NCBI GenBank assembly: GCA_948567375.1
Contig: OX419759.1
Location: 59,373,493-59,437,492, forward strand
DNA length: 64,000 nucleotides
Source of the DNA: Lunularia cruciata
Lineage: Eukaryota > Streptophyta > Marchantiopsida > Lunulariales > Lunulariaceae
Direction of reading: 5' to 3'
Shown here: positions 56,230 through 64,000 of the stretch, piece by piece
Layout of the letters: every line of letters begins with the position of its first letter
Numbering within the stretch: the first letter of the stretch is position 1
Notes under the pieces: model-generated
Seen by the model: only the letters and a program-made list of their open reading frames with translations
Databases searched by the model: none
What the model was told of the DNA's origin: nothing
Program-made: the position numbers and the translations under genes

Positions 56230-57391
56230 CATAGCCACACATAGAAGCAAAAATAGAAATTGTAAGGTAATGCAAGACTTGGTTGGCTTGCTTCTTCCAC
56301 ATTTTCACCTTTGTGCTCTTATCATCTCCTTCTAGTTACATCTCCTACCCCATGATAATCTCCCATAGTTCTTGTCCCAGAAGGAAATACTTCATGTGTA
56401 ATTTACGTACAACATAATTGCCCTTTTCAAGCATCTTTCTTGTGATAGAGCTTGCATTGAATTCAATTATGGTTGATTTATACACAAAAAGGAAAGTGAA
56501 CTTCTCAATTGTTTGCTCCAATAGAGCATAATCACCTCACACATAATATCAACTCTACTCTGAACATGCACATTTGTTGACCCCAAAAGAAAGAAAGTCA
56601 AGAAGCTATCATGCATGGAAACACCTATTGAAAGGAGAATCTATAGAAAAGAGACTACGTGATAGTATTGAAGGCAAAAAAAGTCAAGAAATATCAAAAA
56701 AACCAGGGATTTCAGAGTTTGAAGTTAAAAGTTGAAATGACCCCTTAATCTATAAAATCTTTTCCTCCTAACCTCCACCCTTATTGCTAGTGTTATCTCG
56801 CACACAAGGAATCTTGGAAAGTTCCATTTTGAAGATATTGACCTTCAAAGAATTGGTTGTCAAAAGCTCCAATTTTGTTGAAACTTGGTGTGCAACTAAG
56901 TTTGAGCCTTCTGAACAAGACAACCCCAAAGAGGCTAGGTAATATCATTTTGGTCTAAAAACATCATCTTGGCCTTCAAAAATGCAATGGAAGTGTTATC
57001 AACACAAGCAATTGGTACCTCTCTTCATTGTTATTTGGCTAATGGAACATTGGGTTTAGTAACATGTCTTGCTATTGCACCACAAAAGGAGTGGTCTCCA
57101 AGATGCACTTCTCTTTCTTGCCTTGCACTAGCATACATGTAGGGCACTCAATGCTCTCTATCGCTTTGATACATGTAAAGAAATTCATAATACACACAAG
57201 AGAGTGAGTGGGGATAAACCAAGAGAATGATCTAGGTAGGCAAAGCCCCCTAGTATATATACAAATTTGAGAACAAAGCACTACACACAAAGTAGGGTAG
57301 GCTAAGAACCTAATGTGCCACATAAGTGGTGACTTTCTAACTAACTCTGTAACAAGTGTACTAAGTGTGAATGCAAAGCTATGTAGTCTAA
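56230..57391 (-). other. unassigned retroelement-like sequence with a possible copia-type LTR end
   Basis: No coding frame is recognised. On the minus strand 57170-57390 looks LTR-like: a GTATATATACTAGG promoter-like string near 57250, then a T-rich tail ending TTTACA followed by TGTATCAAAGCGATAGAG, a degenerate version of the methionine-tRNA priming sequence. This would be a copia-type element reading leftwards, but no copia protein motif was found to confirm it. Confidence 0.35.
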
Positions 57392-58138
57392 TGTAATACC
57401 AAGAGCTAGCCATATGATCTAGATGTGAAATTCAGTTTGGTAACATCTAGAATGATCTTAGACATGATGGTCAAAATAGATAAGATAGAAGTATCACCAA
57501 AAGAGTACTTCTACTAATAGGGCAGAAACCGAAATAGACTTGAGAACCTTAGAACCAATAGCTAGACATATGATTTAAAGGTGAGAATTGGTTTGGTAAC
57601 ATCTGGAAGGATGTTACACATGATGGACTAAACAGATCAGAAAGAAGTATCACCAAAAGGGGACTTCTACTAATAGAGTAGGAACCAAAATATGCCTGAA
57701 ATCTTTGAAGGCAATTTCGGAGGCCTAAACGGATGAATTAGGCCTCAAAAATGTGCATATACCCCCCCCCTCCCTCAATTGGAGGAGGGGCTGGCCTTCC
57801 CTCCCCCTGCTTTGTCTTGTTGAGAGCTTTCCAATGGTACCTTACTCACGTGATTTTGAAATTCCTACAGGAAGATTCTCTAAAAGATTCCCTCCGATTA
57901 AAGCTTGTTTGACCAACCAAATAGGACCTAGACCAAACATGTCACCCATTCAAGTAAGTAATCCAAGGGTGGAGCTTGCTGACATGTCACCTATCTGTGT
58001 CCCTAATCCTAGGGTGGAGCTTCCTTGGAGGAGATCCTCTTTGTCTATATAATAAAGAGAAGGTGCTCCCTTGGAGCATCAAATGTTTTGAGTGTGCAAT
58101 CTGTGTTTTCTCTCTTCTCTTGTCCTCGGAGCATTGCA
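57392..58138 (+). repeat. solo LTR of the E1/B family with target duplication TCTAA
   Basis: The 747-bp sequence starts TGTAATACC and ends GCATTGCA. It follows the E1 LTR block order throughout and is flanked by TCTAA at 57387-57391 and 58139-58143. No primer-binding site follows, so it is what remains after recombination between the two LTRs of a full element. Confidence 0.93.
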
Positions 58139-58143
58139 TCTAA

Positions 58144-59700
58144 TCAAGAACTAGTTCACACCTATAGAGAGCTTGGAGTCTCAATATTTCTTTCCTCTAT
58201 ACATAGAGTATTTAGATTGTCATTTCCACATGGACTATGAACCAAGCATAATTGCATCTTCTCATATGTTTCAAGATAACAAATTAAATCAAAAATCTAA
58301 GAAAACACCATGAAATTATAATCCTCAAGAGTGTAGATCTTAGAAATTTCATCTAGATTATAAAAAATTTAGTACTCTTTTTTGAAATTCACTAACATAA
58401 ATCTTTTGTTATAATTTGTTCAAGAATTTTTATATCTTTAAGAATCTCATAAAATTTCAAATGAAATACTCAACTCATTAACTCTTAATTGATCCTTTGT
58501 GGCTTGTCTTGGAAGGAGTCCATCTATAATTTTTCCACTTTAAATTACATGTAATTTTTCTTTTAAAAGTGGTTTATCACATTTATATAGTAATGCCATC
58601 TTGGTAAAATTGAGACATGGTCATTTATTTCCTTGAAGGCAAAATCACTCTATGACCAATTTCATGCACTATGGTATTGTCATCAACAAACTATGTATCA
58701 TGAAATCCATCATATAACTCAAAGTGAAGTTTTGGTTGATTCTCATGGATATATTTCAATAGATTTTGTTCAATACATACATGAACATAAACAATAAATG
58801 TGTGCAAAACCTTCTAGCTCAGAGAATAGACATGTCATTGTTACAATGTTGTAATAAATATGCATATTTTGTAACATGATAACACATTTAGAGCATTTTC
58901 TACTATCTATGGCATCAATATCTTCTTGGACCAAGCTATACTCATCACATTTCAAGTTATTTAGGGAAAGATTTTCAATCTACCCTTAGTGACCATTTGG
59001 AAATAATAAAAATAATGCAATAATTCATATGAAGTATTCAAAGGATATATAAATTGAAGATAATCATCATTAGATTCAAAATAAATATCATGTCCATATT
59101 CTTTGTCATTTAATCTAATTAATAATTGCACCAACTTCATAAAAAATTGATTCATTATAGTGATACAAGTTGGTCGGATGATAGTTAGGAATATATATAT
59201 ATATATATAAAAAACCATATAACCTGTATCTTCATTTATTTCAAAATGCATATCGGTGCATGCAAAGCAAAGGTACAATATAATTAAATGTTTGCCTTAT
59301 TAACTATCATCCGACCAACTTGTATCACTATATATATATATATAAGATATAGTATTATTTAAAATTATTGTATTATATTTTTATTTACTCTTCAATTTTT
59401 ACCATGTACTCTAAAGCTTAGTTTTGTGATCATTGGTACAAAGTTATGCAAACTTTGGCATTTCCCTTCACTTGGAAGAATATTACATATTCTATGATAA
59501 AGCTCACCATACACTTGGAAAATATAATTTCCTTTTTATGCAAACTGTGTATCAATATTTGCATCAAGAGATGAACAAGCATATGCATTAAAATAAAACT
59601 CTTTTTGTGTTTCTTTACTAACCAAAATTTTATTAAGAGGCTCAAGTGTGCTAGAAATACAATAAGAGTAACCTTACCTTACTCACATCACAATGTGAAT
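58144..59700 (-). pseudogene. Helitron N-terminal (Rep-side) domain remnant
   Basis: The minus strand at 59430-59645 has a frame near the Helitron_like_N block that normally reads F.VHG..YHRI, visible in neighbouring frames as VSFIIEYVIFF-type remains. 58961-59278 carries KEYGHDIYFESNDDYLQF and LNTSYELLHYFYYF, the order of the Helitron D-I-I-V...L..I..LH..Y..L.YPL.F block. Frames are heavily broken. A 177-bp inverted-repeat element sits inside it. Confidence 0.5.
59156..59332. mobile_element. 177-bp element with perfect 32-bp terminal inverted repeats (MITE-like)
   Basis: The arm 59156-59187 (TATAGTGATACAAGTTGGTC...) is exactly inverted at 59301-59332. Each arm lies next to an AT-dinucleotide run. 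The flanks begin and end with TA, compatible with a TA target site as used by Tc1/mariner-type elements, though TA-rich surroundings make this weak. No coding capacity. Confidence 0.75.
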
Positions 59701-62071
59701 TAAGGTCATGCACAAAAAGACACACTTATCCTTTCTCCATGGAAATGGAGAGCTCTACAATGAGTACAAGCTATGGTCATAAGACCTAAGACATGCTTAA
59801 ACTCATGTTGACTTCCATCAAACTCACAATGTGCAACAAAGAGCAAATTTTGTGAAATATATGTATTTCCTTACCACAATTTGTATGTTCTCTCCTCTAC
59901 AACCCATGCAAGTCTATCAACTTCCCTAATTTCTTCAGCTCTTCAAGGAGAAGCGTGGTACGGCAAGAAACTTCTATTGAACATTGAGGTTCTCTTTGTC
60001 CATTTGAGTCAATGGCACTATAAGTAACAAAAGGTTAACAATGAGGCATACCCTTTCTTCATTACTCTTCTTCATTACTCTTCATTACTCTTACCCTTTC
60101 TTCATTACTCTTGCCTGAGCCAATTGAGATTGTCATTATGGTTTCTACAATACTTGCAAGTCTATTAGTTTGCTCAATTTCCTCATTTATTGAGAGAGAA
60201 GTTCTTTCCTCATTTCTTTGGAAAGCATTATGCTCTTGCCTAAGGCAGTTGCAACACCCATATGTTTTTTCTACAATCTATTAGGTTTCAAGTTTTTTAT
60301 TTTTAGAAAAAAATTCATTCTAGAGAGTGTCTACTTTCTCCAATAAGAAGATGAAAGGACTTTCACTCAAAGGATGAGCCAATTTAACATCAAGAGAATC
60401 TAATTAAATATCAATAGACTTGGTGTGTTGTAGCAAGTGTTGCAAGTAGATCTAGCTTGTTGGAAAAAATTCAACATAATTGGGTAGGGGAGAAATATTT
60501 GCAAGCCCATAGCCAAATATAGTTTACATTCTTTGGATGCAGATTATAATTTCTCAAAAACACTACCTTGTTTGAGCACAGATTGACTATAAGGTATTCA
60601 AAGTAGCTTCAAACATAATGCCCTTAGAGCTTATCAAGGGGTAGCAAACATGGAGGTAGCAAACTTCATGTTAAAAAAAGACCATTCAATTTTGTTGCAA
60701 CACAAGTTGCAAGCAGAACTAGTTTGGTGTCTCACCAACTAAAATCCAAAAAATCTGTAGAGGATCTATTCAACTTTCTAGCTGAGTTCCACATGTTGAG
60801 TCAAGGAACAACCTCTTGATAAAGACTATTTTAGCATCATTCTTGTGTCTACTCTAGCATGCATCACCTTGTTGTTTTGTACATCAATGGGGAGTTCTTT
60901 TTTCCATCAAGAAACCAATGGGAGGTGGGTTTAATCAGATGCATATAAAGGTGGTGGTGAATGCCTGTAAGGTTTCCTCTTGTTCCATCATAGATGACAA
61001 ATGATTCTTCCTACTTCAAGATAAAATGTCTTTTTCTTATTGTTGAGTACGACTCTTCCTTGCCTCTAAATGGTAGCACTTGGTCTCAACAAAAACAGCT
61101 TAGACCTTGACATGGTTGTATCATGCAAGAAACCTTGATTGTATTGCTTGAGACGGATTTTCCACATTGATTATGGTGAATTGCTGTTGAGTGAAGTGAA
61201 TAAGAGATATGATAAAGTAGCACTAATCTCTATCTCATATTATCTCTTTCTCTTTTGTTCTTGGTTGTGGTACATCCTTCCTTGGGCTAGTAAGGTGTTA
61301 TGGCAAGAATGTTTTGTCTAGAGATTGAGGCACACTATGGTATCTGGTATTGTGAAGAAGTGGTGAAATGGCACATGACATCTGGTGGAAATTGGGCTAA
61401 GCATTGGAGCATGTATGCTTGTCTATGCACTCTCAAATCTATTGGTGTTTTGGTCTGATAGTGGAGGCAATGGTGACAATGATCAGAGCGCATTAAGGTG
61501 TAGACCTAACCATTGATATGTTACAACTTGCTACAAATGTGGTCATGGTCAAGGTTTAGCCTTTGATAAAAAGGTTTGGGATCAATTAATGAATACCAAC
61601 AAATCTTATAAGCTCAAAAGTCAAAGCAAATTCCAAGTCAATTCTGCCTAAATGATCTACTTGCCATAGAGTGCTATAAATAAAAATTTAACAAAATCTG
61701 CAATTCATAAGTAGAAGGTTACTGACACAAGCTAGCTCTATGATTCTATTGCACTATTCAGAATAAAACTTACTAACAATTTACCTTTATTGTGTCCTTA
61801 AGCAAATTGACATACTTGTATACCTTATCCAACATTCCAATAGTTGTTACTATGCTTCTTCTTGGCAAGATATGGTATCAAATTTTAACCAATACATTTG
61901 TTTCATGCGAGAAGAAAGTCTTTTTCAAGAGAAAATTAGATTAGATTATCTCGAGTAGAATTGAGAATTTGAGTTGAATTGCACTATTTGAACGAAACAA
62001 TGCACTAATTAATAACAAAGGCTCAACAACATACTCAAAGGTTCAAAAATAATAAAATTTTATGTCAACAA
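59701..62071. other. unassigned sequence with a short tandem repeat
   Basis: No recognised gene. A TTCATTACTC unit is repeated about five times at 60056-60111. Minus-strand pieces around 59900-60350 look like decayed charged coiled-coil sequence. A 60-residue plus-strand frame at 61139-61321 has no family resemblance. Confidence 0.4.
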
Positions 62072-62362
62072 TTACATACCATAGGTTTTGCGAGACAGAC
62101 AGAAGACAGAAGGATGGAATGTGGCAAGCAGAGCAAGACTATTCATTGAGTTTGTGCATAGATGATCTATGATCATTATAATTCTGCGTACATATTCGAT
62201 CACAAGCAACGGAGGAGTATCGAGAAATTCTTGAGGATGGCAATCCCGAGAACATTCACCCAGAACGGCTAAATGCCAGAGTTTGGCAATTTTCAGATTT
62301 TTGAGTGTCTCAAATCTGGAGCCGCTAAGGACCACTATTTTGTCATCTAGTGATAAAACCAA
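62072..62362 (-). pseudogene. possible leucine-rich-repeat fragment
   Basis: A 96-residue frame contains SRFETLKNLKIAKLWHLAVLG, with the Leu spacing of plant LRRs, followed by sequence without repeats. It lies in a region of more balanced base composition. It could be an exon of an undetected gene or a remnant. No kinase, NB-ARC or F-box motif is seen. Confidence 0.25.
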
Positions 62363-64000
62363 ATTCTTAATCTATTATATAAGTAAAGATAGATGGGTAT
62401 CTGGGAATAGATATAGGAAATCCTTTGTGGTCTAGCACTAACTCCGTATCATAGATATATACAAGACCTGATTACAACATTAAATTCCTGATTTCCTCTC
62501 ATCATCTCGACAATTGAGTCTTCTCAATGATGGCGAATGGTTGTCTGCAGTGGGATAAATTTGAATATTTATATGGAAGTAACTGAAAGTGCCCAAATCT
62601 CGGGTGCGGTGTGTTGTATTCGTGTCGTTAGATAAACACTTGTATTCGCTCTAGGGCTTTTCGGTCCAGCACATCGATATCCTTCCGTCATCAGACTTAG
62701 TTTTATCACCATTTCCCTGCTGTTTTGTATGTGTTGTCGTAGCATGTACTCTCCATTCTGTCCATTTTATGGTTCTAGTTGGGGATTGGTTGTTCATCAC
62801 CAGATCTCACTTCTGAGTTACCTCTTAATGACGCGTTATGTTTCTAAGTGAGATAACGCCAGGATCTTTGCATCTCTTAAAGCGGTTGCGCTTAAGGAGA
62901 TCCAAAGGCTGATGCAGAATCCTTTTGAAGGATTCATACTTGGCGGGACAGTTTATCTCTCGGAGCATTCTATATCAGATTTGCATTTTTGCTGTGGCTC
63001 TGCCAGTAGACAGAGAGCGGAGCCACCTGCACTGATTGCTCAGACCTTTTGTTTGACGATTCGAAGTGACTTGTTGCTGGTTATTGGAAATCGGCTAGCA
63101 CTGACAGATAAATCATCGTGCAAATACTAGATCTCGATGACAATGGCTCATTGTTAGATTTCACCAGCTTTTCTGCAGAGACATGGTGCTGTTAAAGGTT
63201 GCTACTTTGCTTCCTATTTCATTTTATCTTTTTACACTAGCTGCAATCAAGCACTTGCTTTATTACATTCACCATTCTCAGTTTCCTTCCCTTTTTTTGC
63301 ACAGTTTACATTCCACAAGTACTATATTACATTCACCATTCTTGTTTTCCTTCTCTTCCATGTTTTACATTCAACCCTCCTTGCATCCATACATGGTTTT
63401 TGGCTTCATTCACGCATTTGTTTCCTCTTCTCCCAAATTTACTCCTTGAATCCTGGTAGCGTGTCCTAGTAGCTTACTTGCTGTCTTCGATACAATTTTC
63501 AATCGTTGTTCACGAGCACACTATTTACGATTATTATCTATGTTACTTACCAGATTCAGCGGTACTTGTACTGTCTATTTACATCTTCCAAGGCATGGTT
63601 TGAAGCGCTGACTATCGTCCTGTCTCGATACTAGCCAGAGATATTTGGTTCAAGGAACAAGATGGATCAGATATGGTGAAGAGGGTCTTCGTTCCGGCAG
63701 TTGTTGCATTACTTGTCGCGGCGTACGTTGAAGAGAAATCCAATTTCGCAGTCCAGTTACCAAAAGAAATTTCGGTTGTCACTTCAAAGAGGCAATTCAG
63801 TAGATCCTAAATTGTCACCACTAATTATGCCGTCAGGGTTGGTTGACCTTTAACATCCGTGCAGCAAACAAACTCATCTTATTCGTTCCCCGACCCGCAG
63901 TCCTGATCTATCTGGCTGAAATGTCCTTCGTTTCCCAGGTGATGCCCGTTTCTCCCTTCAGAAATGGTCGGCATTGTCTCTGTAACAATGCAAGCGAAGA
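62363..64000. other. low-copy-looking sequence without a confirmed gene
   Basis: Base composition is less AT-rich than in the transposon zones. A 45-residue plus-strand frame at 63673-63810 starts with a signal-like hydrophobic stretch (FVPAVVALLVAAYV), but no homology or splice pattern supports it. The end of the window may be the flank or first exon of a gene lying to the right. Confidence 0.3.

Noticed and set aside
63673-63810. 45-residue secreted small peptide gene
   Set aside because: It has only a short hydrophobic start, with no homology, promoter or conservation evidence; left as a note in the flank entry.

Overview
The window is plant nuclear DNA, most likely from a gymnosperm (conifer-type) genome. 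It holds one compact plant gene with a spliced first exon, and almost everything else is nested transposable-element sequence: Ty3/gypsy LTR retrotransposons, Helitron helicase remains, a pogo-like transposase and a fragment of a restriction-like-endonuclease LINE. The gymnosperm assignment is an inference from the element mix and the low gene density; nothing in the sequence proves the species.

Layout. 1-8.1 kb: a truncated LTR, decayed sequence, a 206-bp (TTTA)n tract and a broken pogo-type transposase (+). 8.56-9.60 kb: a two-exon short-chain dehydrogenase gene (-), the only clearly intact host gene. 11.1-11.9 kb: two strong hairpins followed by the C-terminal endonuclease end of a non-LTR retrotransposon. 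13.7-24.3 kb: Helitron helicase pseudogene on the minus strand, with its C-terminal part repeated about four times; a chromodomain Ty3/gypsy element (E1, 15230-21864, target duplication CCTTA) is inserted in the third unit. 25.35-30.55 kb: two LTRs in head-to-head orientation, then a truncated element (A, +) with gag and protease that ends in a palindromic rearrangement. 30.5-33.0 kb: a decayed coiled-coil reading frame and LTR-like sequence. 32996-40912: a young, apparently intact Ty3/gypsy element (C, +) with one 1608-residue gag-pol frame and LTRs differing by one base plus one 25-bp repeat unit. 40921-56229: an old chromovirus (B, -; target duplication CATAG) whose 5' LTR is split by element D (47111-56173, -; target duplication AAGAT). 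56.2-64 kb: a solo LTR, a Helitron N-terminal pseudogene, a 177-bp inverted-repeat element and unassigned sequence.

The most notable object is element D. Its decayed polyprotein reads gag (zinc knuckle), protease, C5 cytosine DNA methyltransferase, reverse transcriptase, RNase H, integrase, PHD finger. The methyltransferase has recognisable motifs I, II, IV, VI, VIII, IX and X in canonical order, between protease and RT. The PHD finger follows the integrase C-terminus. An element carrying a DNA-methylation writer and a histone-tail reader would have means both to mark chromatin and to choose insertion sites. Element A is a relative of D and breaks off just before the methyltransferase.

A second unexpected observation is a roughly 55-residue module that occurs twice upstream of gag in two different Ty3/gypsy lineages (E1/B and C), each copy ending at a stop codon soon after a hydrophobic Tyr-rich tail. 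All coordinates of LTR ends and exon junctions were read by eye; no database search was run.
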